NCBI GenBank assembly: GCA_965220485.1
Contig: OZ244832.1
Location: 372,001-436,000 of the forward strand
Direction: 5' to 3'
Length of the DNA stretch: 64,000 nucleotides
Source: Aldehydirespirator sp965220485
GTDB taxonomy: Bacteria > Actinomycetota > Acidimicrobiia > Acidimicrobiales > Aldehydirespiratoraceae
Shown here one piece after another: positions 34,110-42,632 of the stretch (its first letter is position 1; every line of letters starts with the position of its first letter). The notes beneath the pieces were generated by a model. It did not search any database. It was not told the DNA's origin and saw nothing but the letters and a program-made list of their open reading frames with translations. A program made the position numbers and the translations under genes.

Positions 34110-35027
34110 TCATGCCTTGCGCAGCCTGGGGTTGGCCACGGTGTAGCCGACGTCGGCCAGCCAGTTGCTCAGCACCACGATGGTGATCAGCACCAGCGAG
34201 AAGAACTGGGCCACCGGGTAGTCGCGCCTCAGCACCGCGTTGACCAGCACCTGCCCGAGACCGGGCCAGCCGAAGATCGTCTCCACCACCAGCGCATAGC
34301 CGACGATCTGGCCGATCCGCAGCCCGGCCAGCGAGATGATCGGCACCATGGCGTTGCGCAGCACGTGCTTGCCGACGATGCTCGCCTCCGACAGGCCACC
34401 TGCTCGCAGCGTCCTCACGAAGTCCTGGCCGAGGTTCTCCAGCATGGCCGAGCGGGTCATCCGAACGGTCAATGCGATCCCTTCCATGGCCAGGACCACC
34501 GCGGGCAGGATCAACTGCTTGGTGCTGCAGCATCCCGCCGACGGCAGCCATCCCAACGTCGACGCGAATAACCACACCGACAGCAGGGCCAGCCAGAAGT
34601 TGGGCACGGCCATGCCGGCCACCGAGAACGTCATCACAGAGCCATCTGCCCAGCTGTTGCGTCTAACCGCGGCCAGGATGCCTAACGGAACCCCGATGGC
34701 GAACACCAGCACGAAGGCCGCGGCCCCCAGTACCAGGCTGTTCTTGCCGTGCTCGGTGAGCATGCCGAAGATGTCGGCGTTGTTGGTGAGCGACTTGCCC
34801 AAGTCGAAGGTGAGCAGGCGGCCCATGTAGCGGAAGTACTGCTCGTGGACCGGGTCGTTGAGGCCCAGCAGCTCCCGGAACTCCTCGCGCTCCTCGTAGG
34901 AGGCCGAAGCGGGCAGCCGGGCCGACACCGCGTCGCCGCCGGAGAGCCGTATGGCGTAGAAAACCGCGATCGACGACAGCAGCAACACGATGAGCGTGTA
35001 GAGCGTGCGGGCCGCGATGCGCTTCAT
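34110..35027 (-). CDS. DppB-type ABC transporter permease, copy B
   Basis: 305 residues from ATG 35027, 19 bases after the DppC stop, without the mini-ORFs of copy A. Only three bases differ from copy A by my reading, giving A-to-V in 'KNSLVLGAAAF' and a C-terminal 'RLRKA'. Such identity between more divergent neighbours points to gene conversion within this gene. Confidence 0.92.
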   Translation of the reverse strand: MKRIAARTLYTLIVLLLSSIAVFYAIRLSGGDAVSARLPASASYEEREEFRELLGLNDPVHEQYFRYMGRLLTFDLGKSLTNNADIFGMLTEHGKNSLVLGAAAFVLVFAIGVPLGILAAVRRNSWADGSVMTFSVAGMAVPNFWLALLSVWLFASTLGWLPSAGCCSTKQLILPAVVLAMEGIALTVRMTRSAMLENLGQDFVRTLRAGGLSEASIVGKHVLRNAMVPIISLAGLRIGQIVGYALVVETIFGWPGLGQVLVNAVLRRDYPVAQFFSLVLITIVVLSNWLADVGYTVANPRLRKA

Positions 35028-35046
35028 CGAGGGACGCCTCGGGTGC

Positions 35047-36006
35047 TCATTGCTCGTCCACCGACTTGGCCTCGTGGCGCAGGCGCGGGTCGAACACGTC
35101 GCGCAGGCCGTCGCCGATCAGGCTCACCGACAGCACCACCAGCACGATGGCGATGCCGGGGATGGTCGACTCCCAGTGGTTGAGCCGCAGGAAGTTGCGG
35201 CCGTCGGCCACCAGCTGGCCCAGGCTCGGCGTGGGAGGCTGGGCTCCCAGGCCGATGAACGACAGCGCGGCCTCGGCGATCACGGCCACGGCCACGTAGT
35301 AGGACGCCAGCACGAAGGCGGGGGCCAGGATGTTGGGGAAGATGTGGCGCCACATGATGCGCATGGACGAGTAGCCGCCCGCTCGAGCCGCCTCCACGAA
35401 CTCCCGTTGCGACAGTGTCAGCACCTCGCCCCGCACGACCCGGGCGATGGCCGCGGTGTTGACCAGGCCCACCGCCAGGATCACGGGAAGGAGACCACCG
35501 CCCATCCCTCCGGCGAACAGGACGGCCAGCAGGATCAGCGGGAAACCCCAGATGAAGTCGACGGTCGCGCCCACCGCCCGGTCGGTCCAGCCCCGGAGGT
35601 AGCCGGCCACCATGCCCAGCACGATCCCGGCCACCAGAGCGAGCACCGTCACTCCGGCGGCCACGGTGAGGCTCACCCTGATGCCCACGAACACCCTGAC
35701 CGCCATGTCGCGGCCCAGCCCGTCGGTGCCGAAGATGTGCCCGTCGCTGAGCGGCGGCAGGTGGATGTCCTGGAAGTCCTGGCTGACGTAGTCGCCGCCG
35801 GTGATCCACGGTCCCAGGATCCCCGCGGCCAGCACCACCACGCCAAGAGCGGATCCCAGCAGCAGCAACCGGTTGTGGCGCATGCGGCGCAGGCTGCGCC
35901 GCAGCCCGGTGACGTGCTGGGCCTCCTCCAACTCGAGGAGTTGGTTCTCCCAGTCGAGCCGCCGCGCGTCGACGGCCGACCCTGCTTCTTCTATGGCGGC
36001 GGGCAC
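35047..36006 (-). CDS. DppC-type ABC transporter permease, copy B
   Basis: 319 residues. It has the same topology and the 'HIFGTDGLGRDMAVRVF' and 'EAALSFIGLGAQPPTPSLG' signatures as copy A. It carries numerous synonymous and some amino-acid changes, mostly in the N-terminus (SAVDARRLDWENQLLELEE) and periplasmic segments. The ratio of silent to coding change suggests purifying selection on both copies. Confidence 0.92.
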   Translation of the reverse strand: MPAAIEEAGSAVDARRLDWENQLLELEEAQHVTGLRRSLRRMRHNRLLLLGSALGVVVLAAGILGPWITGGDYVSQDFQDIHLPPLSDGHIFGTDGLGRDMAVRVFVGIRVSLTVAAGVTVLALVAGIVLGMVAGYLRGWTDRAVGATVDFIWGFPLILLAVLFAGGMGGGLLPVILAVGLVNTAAIARVVRGEVLTLSQREFVEAARAGGYSSMRIMWRHIFPNILAPAFVLASYYVAVAVIAEAALSFIGLGAQPPTPSLGQLVADGRNFLRLNHWESTIPGIAIVLVVLSVSLIGDGLRDVFDPRLRHEAKSVDEQ

Positions 36007-36049
36007 GGCGCCGCCGCGGTGCTCGGCAGGCTCTTGGCCTGTACGCCCG

Positions 36050-37845
36050 CTAGCCCTCGATCCACGTGTCGTTGTAGTACGGGTAGAGGTTCCACACGAA
36101 CGGCTGCCAGCCGTGCACCTTGTTGTTGTGCACGAAGGTGGCGTTCTGGTTCATGATCGGCAGGTACGGCAGCTGCTCGGCCCAGGCCAGCTGGAACTCC
36201 GACGACGCGGCCTGGGCCTCCGCCTCGGTACCCGACTGCTGCCACGCCGCGATGGCGTCGTCGATGCGGGGCTCGACCGCGTGCGAGAAGTTCGGCACCG
36301 GAATGGTGGCCGACCAGCCGAACAGGATGAGCACATCGAGCGGGATGGGCCACAGCCAGAAGAACAGCGACATCTCGACGGAGTCGCGTCCGGGCTGGCT
36401 CTGCTCGGTGAAGGCCAGGCCCCGGTCGACGACGTTGAGGTTGGCCCTGACGCCGACCTTGGCGAACTGGGCCGACACCGCGGCGGCCACATTCTTCTGG
36501 ACCGACTCGTCCTCGACCAGGTAGCGGAACTCGAAGCGGTTGCCGTCGCGCACCCGCACGCCGTCGTCTCCCATCTCCCAGCCGGCCTCGTCGAGTTTCT
36601 GGTTGGCCAGATCCACGTCGAACTGGTTGAACTGCTCCACCGCGGGGTCGTACTGGCGGTCGGTGGTGGGGAACGGCCCGTAGGTGGCCGCGCCGTTGCC
36701 GGCCAGGATGGCGTTGACCATGCCCTCGCGGTCCAGAGAGTGCGACAGTCCCTGGCGGGTGAGCACGTCGCCGAACAGCTCTTCGTAGTCCCGGTTCATG
36801 GCCAGATGGAAGCCCGACCACTCGGGATGGCGGATCACCGTCAGGTCGGAGTTGTTCTCCAGCCTGGAGATGTCGATGTGGGCCGGGTTGATGAGCGTGT
36901 CGATGTCGCCGTTCTCGAGCTGGGTGGCCCGCTGGCCCTCCTCGGTGATGATCGTCCAGCGGATGGCGTCGAGGTGGGCCGGCCCCTTGTTCTCGAAGAA
37001 CGGGGTGTTCGAGCCGGGGTAGTCGGCCCAGCGGTTCACCAGGACGTGGCTGCCCGGCACCCATTCCTCGTGGGTGAACGGCCCGGTGCCGTCGGCGAAC
37101 TCGGTGCCGTAGGACGACTCCGGGTTGAGCGAGCCGTCGGCGTTGAGGCTGCTGTCCTTCCAGGTGTCGATGTTGAGGATGCGCCAGTAGCCGGTCTTGT
37201 GGGGACCCAGCGCCCCAGCCAGGCGTTCTTCATCTTCATGATCACCGTGTCGCCGTCGGCCTCGTAGGTGTCGACCGGCGCGGCCAGCCCGGCGATGAAG
37301 CTGAAGGCCTGCACCGAGCGGTAGAACTCGGCCACCATCTCGGCGTCGATGGTCCCACCGGAGTGGGAGAGCTTGCCCTCGGGGATGTCGAAGGTGTAGG
37401 TGAGGCCGTCGTCGGAGACCGAGAAGCCCGACGCGAACTGGGGCACGGTGGCACCCGACGGGTCGTTGGACAGGATGGCCTCGTAGATGGCGAAGAAGGC
37501 CGGGTCGTACCAGTTCGTGGTGAGCGGGTCGTGCTTGGAGACGTCCCGGTTGTAGCCCTCTCGCAGGGTGCCGCCCTGGGTCGGGCCCGACGGCTCGGGG
37601 GCCGCGGTCGTGGCCGGAGCGGCCTCGTCGTCGTCGGCCGGTTCCGCCGGGGCCGCGGTGGTGGTGGGAGCGGCCTCCTCGTCGTCGCCGCAGGCGGCCA
37701 GGATGCTGGCTGCGGCCGCGACGCCGACGCCTGTCAGACCGAGGCGCTTCATGAACGCCCGGCGGTCAAGTGCGTTGGCCTGATACTGGTCGGCGAGCTC
37801 GGCCACCTCCGGTCCGTACTCGTCTCTTATCCACGAATTGCCCAT
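36050..37845 (-). pseudogene. Tat lipoprotein solute-binding protein, frameshifted, copy B
   Basis: ATG 37845 has the same GGGGGG ribosome binding site, 'RRAFMKRLGL' Tat motif and 'LAACG' lipobox as copy A. The Thr/Ala linker is one residue longer (DDEAAPATT). The frame breaks at the same CTG GGG CGC site near 37217-37224. The downstream frame resumes as ALGPHKTGYWRILN and ends at 36050. Substitutions on both sides keep the two frames open and protein-like. Confidence 0.85.
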
Positions 37846-38007
37846 GTCAGGACCCCCCTTGGTCTCATCGGACGCGCGACCGCCGTCACCGGACGGCGGC
37901 TGGCGACGCGACTGTATACCATCCGCCGACCCCACGCCAAAGCGTCGGGCTGGGTTGCCGGTGCCGTCAGGAATCGGCCCGGTGCGCCCTGTCGGCCGTG
38001 GTTGGGG

Positions 38008-38817
38008 TCAGGCGTCGACCCCGGCTTTGGCTGACGGGTACGACGTCCGGAACCGGGCTACAGAGTTGGGGGACCACTGCTCGCCGAGGGGTAGGCCCAG
38101 CTCGACCCGGGGAGGGTCGCCGCAGGGCTGGCCCTGGGCTACGTGCAGCGCGGTGGTGCCCCCCGTGCGGCGCAGCACATAGGAGTAGACGGTCCGGTAA
38201 CCCTGATGGTTGCAGATGCCGGTGTCGCCGTCGTCGTGCGAGCGTTGCAGGGCGAATATGTCGTCGATCTCAGCGGCCCCCTCCAGGCGGCGCTGGGCCG
38301 CGGCCAGCCGCTTCTGGGTGGTGACGGTGTCGTCGTCATCGGGGTGGGGCTCGAGCTCGATGTGGTGGTTGGAGCGGGCTGCCGGCCCGGTGAGCGCGGT
38401 GACCTCAGTGTGATCGCCCCGCACCTCCACGGCCGCCGCCGCAGTCGCGTCGATCATGATCAGGTTGGCCCACAGGTAGGGCCGCGACTCGACCGCCTCA
38501 CCGACCGCGGCCACGGCCGAGTCCACGTCGCGTCCCTGGCGCAGAGCGATCTCGGTCAGGTCGTCGTAGTTGGCGTGCCCGTCCAGGGTGCGCACGTTGG
38601 AGTCGCAGCAGAGCAGGCCGTGCTCGTTGGCGCCGATGGAGAATCCCGAGAACTGGTCGAGGTCCGGATCGGTGCCGGCCCAAGTGGTCACGCCCCTGAC
38701 GCCGAATACGTCGGGCTCGGTGACCAGCCGGTCGTCGAAGTGGGTCCGGCCGAAGTCCTTGTTCTTGAACAGCAGGTAGTCGTCGGCACCGATCCTCATC
38801 ACTCCCGTGGTGCACAT
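38008..38817 (-). CDS. C45-type NTN hydrolase / acyltransferase-like protein, copy B
   Basis: 269 residues with N-terminal 'MCTTGVMRIGADDYLLFK'. The Cys2 nucleophile, 'KNKDFGRTHFDDR' and 'GLLCCDSNVRT' are conserved with copy A. Changes include 'ANEHGLL' for 'ANQHGLL'. It is the promoter-proximal gene of operon copy B. The 190 bases upstream also match copy A, then break at 38997. Confidence 0.75.
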   Translation of the reverse strand: MCTTGVMRIGADDYLLFKNKDFGRTHFDDRLVTEPDVFGVRGVTTWAGTDPDLDQFSGFSIGANEHGLLCCDSNVRTLDGHANYDDLTEIALRQGRDVDSAVAAVGEAVESRPYLWANLIMIDATAAAAVEVRGDHTEVTALTGPAARSNHHIELEPHPDDDDTVTTQKRLAAAQRRLEGAAEIDDIFALQRSHDDGDTGICNHQGYRTVYSYVLRRTGGTTALHVAQGQPCGDPPRVELGLPLGEQWSPNSVARFRTSYPSAKAGVDA

Positions 38818-38990
38818 GGGTCCCCTCCCTCGGCTGGGGCCACCCTGGAGTTGGCGCCTGCCCCGAAGGTAGCGGACGCATATATGGACCGGACGGGGAG
38901 CCGTGCTCGGGTCAGCGGCGCGCCGCTGATCTCCAAGGCGCTCGCGGGATGCGATGATGCCGGCTTCGACACCTTCGAGCCGGGGGTGCG

Positions 38991-39096
38991 CTACGCAACC
39001 TGGTCGACGACCCTCGTCCGGCAGGCAGCGTGAAGTTGGCGGGGTTCGCCGCAGTTTGGCGCATCAGGGCCGGTCGGTTCCGGATCATCTACGAAG
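38991..39096 (+). pseudogene. Fragment of RelE/ParE-type toxin gene
   Basis: These ~106 bases match the middle of the toxin gene at 24492-24746 with a few substitutions (residues from 'RNLVDDPRPVGSVKLAGF' to 'RFRIIYE', read in part). Both ends are missing. The left junction is a shared CTACGC hexamer, the right one ACGAAG. No start codon remains. Confidence 0.85.
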
Positions 39097-39120
39097 CGCT
39101 TTCCCCCGCTGTCGGGGCCT

Positions 39121-39414
39121 CTACGACTGTCTGGGCGATGTTCTGGCGTTGAGGTTGGCGAAGCGCCGTTCGGCTTCGCCGACGGACACTCCGAGGATGT
39201 CGGCGACACGCACCCATGATGTGCCGGCTGAGAGGGCGGCCGCCACACGCTCGGCGAGGTGCTGTTCGCTCTCGCCGTCCTCGACGGCGCACCGCAGGAA
39301 GTAATCGGCAACCGATATCTCGTTCTCCGGCGGTGGCCCGGCGGCCTCGCACCAGTCCGCGAGCGCCTCGTCATCGTCGAGCGCCGGTTTGATGAGTCTC
39401 GTCATCCCCTTCAC
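39121..39414 (-). CDS. HTH-containing antitoxin-like protein
   Basis: 97 residues from GTG 39414, or ATG 39405 ('MTRLIKPALDDDEALADW'). The acidic N-terminus may bind the toxin. 'AAALSAGTSWVRVADILGVS' and 'VGEAERRFANL' look like a helix-turn-helix of the type found in antitoxins of HicB- or BrnA-like operons. Its start overlaps the stop of the 5'-truncated toxin upstream by four bases (GTGA), the usual toxin-first order of BrnT/A-like pairs. With its toxin truncated it would now be an orphan antitoxin. Confidence 0.6.
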   Translation of the reverse strand: MKGMTRLIKPALDDDEALADWCEAAGPPPENEISVADYFLRCAVEDGESEQHLAERVAAALSAGTSWVRVADILGVSVGEAERRFANLNARTSPRQS

Positions 39415-39579
39415 CCCAAGTACTTCGCACGCGCTGGCATGGCATGAACGATCCTACGCCGTCCGTGATGTGTCACGACCAGCACCTCGAGCATGCGGCC
39501 GCTCCGGTCGGCTCCGATGCACATCACTGCCTCGTCCTGTTGGAATGCACGGAATGCGTTGCGGTAGGCAGGTTCGCGA
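39411..39579 (-). pseudogene. BrnT/RelE-fold toxin remnant, 5' end lost
   Basis: Frame reading 'REPAYRNAFRAFQQDEAVMC', then 'GRMLEVLVVTHHGRRRIVHA' and 'MPARAKYLG' to a TGA at 39411-39413. The end 'IVHAMPARAKYL' is characteristic of BrnT-like toxins. No start codon is present: the frame runs into the Xre operator at 39580. The first ~30 codons were lost at this junction. Confidence 0.65.
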
Positions 39580-39601
39580 ATGGTATCTGATAAGATACCA
39601 T
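39580..39601 (+). promoter_or_regulatory. Perfect 9-bp dyad, probable Xre operator, copy 3
   Basis: ATGGTATCT and AGATACCAT with a GATA spacer. The dyad is identical in both arms to that at 26412-26433, and lies 6 bases before the GTG start at 39608. In the first copy the spacer GATG makes an in-frame ATG; here it is ATA, so GTG is the shared start. Confidence 0.7.
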
Positions 39602-39607
39602 CGGGGT

Positions 39608-39943
39608 GTGGACGCGGCGAGGCTGATCCGGGAGGCCAGGAGTCGGTCGGGGATGTCGTTGCGAGAGCTGGCGCGGCGCGCCGGAACTTCGCACTCGGCG
39701 ATCTCGGCCTATGAGACCGGGCGCAGGTCCCCGACAGCGGGCACCGTCGACCGCATCGTGCGCGCCGCGGGGTTCGCGCTCGACTTCACCTTGTGCCGCC
39801 GCATCTACGCCGACGAGCGAGGCGGCGACCGCGGCGAGGAGTTGGAAGCGGTGCTGTTGCTGGCCGAGCAGTTCCCCGCACGCCATTCGCCGCAGCTTGC
39901 GGGCCCTGTGTTCGGACGGGCGTCGGGCCCGGCTGCGAAGTGA
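39608..39943 (+). CDS. Xre-family HTH antitoxin, copy 3
   Basis: 111 residues, the same length as copy 1. The helix-turn-helix is intact ('MSLRELARRAGTSHSAISAY', 'ETGRRSP'). Changes versus copy 1 concentrate in the DNA-binding half, yet the operator arms are unchanged, so cross-regulation between copies is plausible. Its stop overlaps the GTG of a frameshifted nucleotidyltransferase gene. Confidence 0.75.
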   Translation: MDAARLIREARSRSGMSLRELARRAGTSHSAISAYETGRRSPTAGTVDRIVRAAGFALDFTLCRRIYADERGGDRGEELEAVLLLAEQFPARHSPQLAGPVFGRASGPAAK

Positions 39944-40478
39944 CCGTCGTCGAGCGGATCGTGGCGCTCCATGCCGCGCTGGACACGGCCGGCGTGCCCC
40001 ATGCCTTCGGGGCGCGCTGGCGCTGGCGTGGTGCACGCAGCGCGCTCGGGGCACTGTCGACATCGATGTCAGCGTCTTCGTGAGCCACCACGCGGCGGAC
40101 GAGGTGTTCGACGCCCTGCCCGAGGGCATGGTGGTGACGGCCGAGGCCAGCCACGCTGTCGCCGCCGACGGCCAGACGAGGCTGTGGTGGGGCCCGACTC
40201 CCGTGGATGTGTTCTTCAACACGGTTCCGTTCCACGAGCAGGCCGCCACCCGGGTCCGCGTCGAGTCCTTCGCAGGGCATCGCGTCCCCTTCCTGGCATG
40301 CCGGGACATCGCGGTGTTCAAGGTGTTCTTCGACCGCACCCAGGATTGGGCCGACCTCGAGCAGATGGCCTCGGCCGGCACCCTCGACACCGACACGGTC
40401 GCCGTGGTGATCGCCGCCCACCTAGGGCCCGACGACCCCCGCATCGACCGCCTCCGATCCTTGGGGACGTCGTCCTAG
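39940..40478 (+). pseudogene. Nucleotidyltransferase of the Xre module, copy 3, frameshifted
   Basis: From GTG 39940 the frame matches copy 1 to 'HAFG', then a one-base deletion near 40008-40012 (TTCGGGGCGC for TTCGGCGGCGC) shifts it. The downstream frame resumes at 'ALALAWCTQRARGTVDIDVS' and continues intact to 40478 ('DWADLEQMASAGTLDTDT'). The break falls inside the GG catalytic motif. It is either a genuine null allele or a base-calling error. Confidence 0.8.
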
Positions 40479-40538
40479 AGTCCGATCACGTCTGTGGTGT
40501 GCACGAGCGAACACCGCGGTAATGGGGCGCTTCGCGAA

Positions 40539-42236
40539 TCAGGGTGGAGTGAGGGTGTCGGCTCCGACGGCGGTGAGGGCTTGGGTCTGCAGGGGGGTTC
40601 GTCGGGTGGTGAGGGTGATGTTGTTGGCGTTGAGTTGGACGCGGCGGATGCGGTTGAGGTCGCGCAGGGCTCGGGCGGCGCTGAGGTGCTGGTGGCCGTT
40701 GTCGGGGTCGCGGATGTCGGCTGTGGCGAAGGCGTGGTTGATGAGGGTCTCGATCACCGCGGCGTAGACGCAGACAGCTATGTGGCCGCGGACTCGTTTC
40801 TCGGTCCAGTGCCGCACGGGCCGCAGATGCAGGAAGTCTTTGAGGACCCGGAAGCGGGCTTCGGTGTTTGCCAGTTGGCGGTAGGCGGCGACGACCTGGG
40901 CGGTGCCGGCCTGAGCCGGTGCGAGGCTGGTGGTCAGCACGTAGCGGCTGGCGAGGAGTTCCTCGTGGGCGAGGGCGTCTTGGTTGTAGTGGTAGATGAA
41001 ACGGCCCGCTGCGATCTCGACGTCAAAGAGCCGCCCGACGCCGCCGGAGCCGAGGATGCGCTGGGCGGCTCGCCCGATCTTGGCGGGGTCTTTGAGGCGG
41101 CCGTCGCGGACGCGGCGTTCCAGGGCCAGCAACTCGGCCTCCGCGGCGGCGGCGATCTCGGCGGTGCGCGCCGCGTCGCGGCGGGCGCGGGCGTCGGAGG
41201 CGACCACTATGGCGCGGGTGCCGTCGGCGAGGGCGGCCTCTGTGGCGCGGCAGCGGTGCTGGGGGATCTCGACGCGGGCGGTGTCGTCGTCGATGGCTTC
41301 GAGGGCCTCGCGGCTGACGCGGTCTCGGCGCAGCCTCGCTGCGAGCACGTGGTCGAACCCGGCACCGGCCACTGCGGCGAGGTTGTCTGATGAGACCAGG
41401 CCCCGGTCAGCGACCACGCAGATCCTCCCCACCGCGAACCTGTCGGCGAGATCGGTCAACACCGCGGGCAGGGTGGAGGCGTCGTTGGTGTTGCCAGCGA
41501 ACACGTGGTGCGCGATGGGGATCCCGTCTGAGGTGCACAGCAGGCCGATCACGATCTGGGGCCGATCCCCGCGATGGTCCCGCGAGTACCCGAACGCCCT
41601 AGACGGGAACCGGTCCGAGGCCCGGGCCGATCCCTCGAAGTAGGTGGAGGCCAAGTCATAGCACACCAGCCGCAGATCCAGATTCGACAGATCGCACAGC
41701 CGCGCATACAGATGCGCCTCGGTGCCGTCCTTGGCGTCGGCGATGGCGTCGAGAGCCCGGTAGTACTGGTCTGGCGACGGAGCCGACCAGCCCGCCGGCA
41801 TGACCACGTCTGACGCGGCCCATTCTGTGAGGCGCCGCTTCGAGCACGGTGCCACCAGCCGGTTGGCCACCATCGCGAACACCGCATGCTCCAACACGGC
41901 CGCGCCGCGCCTCGCGCCGACCTCGGCGAACCACCCGTCCAGTCCCAGCCGCTGCCACAGCGCCCCAACCGCGGCAACCGCCCCCACCGCAGGCGCCCCT
42001 CCGCGGCCAACGCGCCGACATCGATCCGCTCTTTGTGCAGGTGCGCCTCCAACGCGGCCACGATCCTCTCGAGCTGGCCGGACTCGCGCAACGCGGTCAC
42101 CTCCCCCAGGCGCAACAGAGTCATGTGACCGACCTTGGAGCCGCCGCGAACCGACTCCACCAAAGACAAGAACCGACTCCACCAAAGACAAGTACTCATA
42201 CACCTTGTCGCCCCTGCGCTGGCGAGTCGTCTTCAC
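40539..42236 (-). mobile_element. Decayed IS1634-family (IS4-like DDE) transposase
   Basis: The main frame carries IS1634-type features: 'YDLASTYFEG', 'GYSRDHRGDRPQIVIGLL', 'VVADRGLVSSDNLA' (DDE residues), and the C-terminal 'FRVLKDFLHLRPVRHWTEKR' followed by 'VRGHIAVC'. The N-terminal 70 codons switch frame. After 'EYLSLVESV' a 22-bp tandem duplication (42149-42192) shifts the reading. The correct continuation (VRGGSKVGHMTLLRLGEVTA) lies in another frame until about 41990, where a second shift restores the main frame. No terminal inverted repeats or target duplication were recognised. Probably inactive. Confidence 0.8.
42149..42192. repeat. 22-bp tandem duplication inside the transposase
   Basis: AACCGACTCCACCAAAGACA plus AG is repeated exactly at 42149-42170 and 42171-42192. 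Its length is not a multiple of three. Removing one unit restores the family N-terminus, so this is a disabling mutation. Confidence 0.9.
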
Positions 42237-42400
42237 GAATACACCAGAACAATACCATCAGACTCTCAGACAATCAAGTATGTGTCGCCCCTACAAATCC
42301 CCACCGCAACGTCGCCTCGCAACACAAAACCCCACGTCAGCGGCCATCCCCCATCACCAAACCCCCGCCAACCCGCCAAGCTCCGGTCCGAAAGACGGTT

Positions 42401-42454
42401 CGGCATGCTCGACATGCCGGGATTGAGCGTTTCGCTCGACGTGGGACACCCCAC
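42401..42454. other. Three consecutive short hairpins in a 396-bp gene-free region
   Basis: CGGCATG/CATGCCG (42401-42407, 42413-42419), GAGCG/CGCTC (42425-42429, 42433-42437) and GTGGG/CCCAC (42441-42445, 42450-42454) follow each other within 54 bases. The surrounding stretch 42237-42632, between the IS remnant and the secreted-protein gene, contains no supportable gene. The array could be a terminator, a REP-like element or an RNA structure. Confidence 0.45.
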
Positions 42455-42632
42455 ATGAGCGTGTGGGTGCTGGTATCGTTGGAGGTCAACGCCCACGACC
42501 GAGTCTTGGGCACCCACAGGATTCCTCGCGTTTCAGCCGCGGACCCTCACCGCCCTGACTGCCCTCTCATTTTCGAAGAGCCGGTCACCCCCGAAGCGAC
42601 ACTTCACCAGATTTGACGCCTATCCAACACGA

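Larger units (their letters stand above)
31446..38997. repeat. Copy B of the ~7.6-kb direct duplication
   Basis: It aligns with 16414-24074 from GAAATCCCATG to CTACGC. It lacks the 148-bp insertion before dppB. Its right edge joins a fragment of the RelE toxin gene at a CTACGC microhomology. Confidence 0.95.

Noticed and set aside
35801..37267. 488-codon plus-strand ORF opposite dppC and the binding-protein gene of copy B
   Set aside because: Antisense shadow. The minus strand encodes recognisable permease and binding-protein motifs throughout.
40494..41390. 298-codon Gly/Val-rich plus-strand ORF within the transposase gene
   Set aside because: Antisense shadow of the IS1634-family transposase C-terminus.
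40480..42300. Terminal inverted repeats of the IS1634-like element
   Set aside because: I compared both flanks and found no convincing matching ends or target-site duplication.
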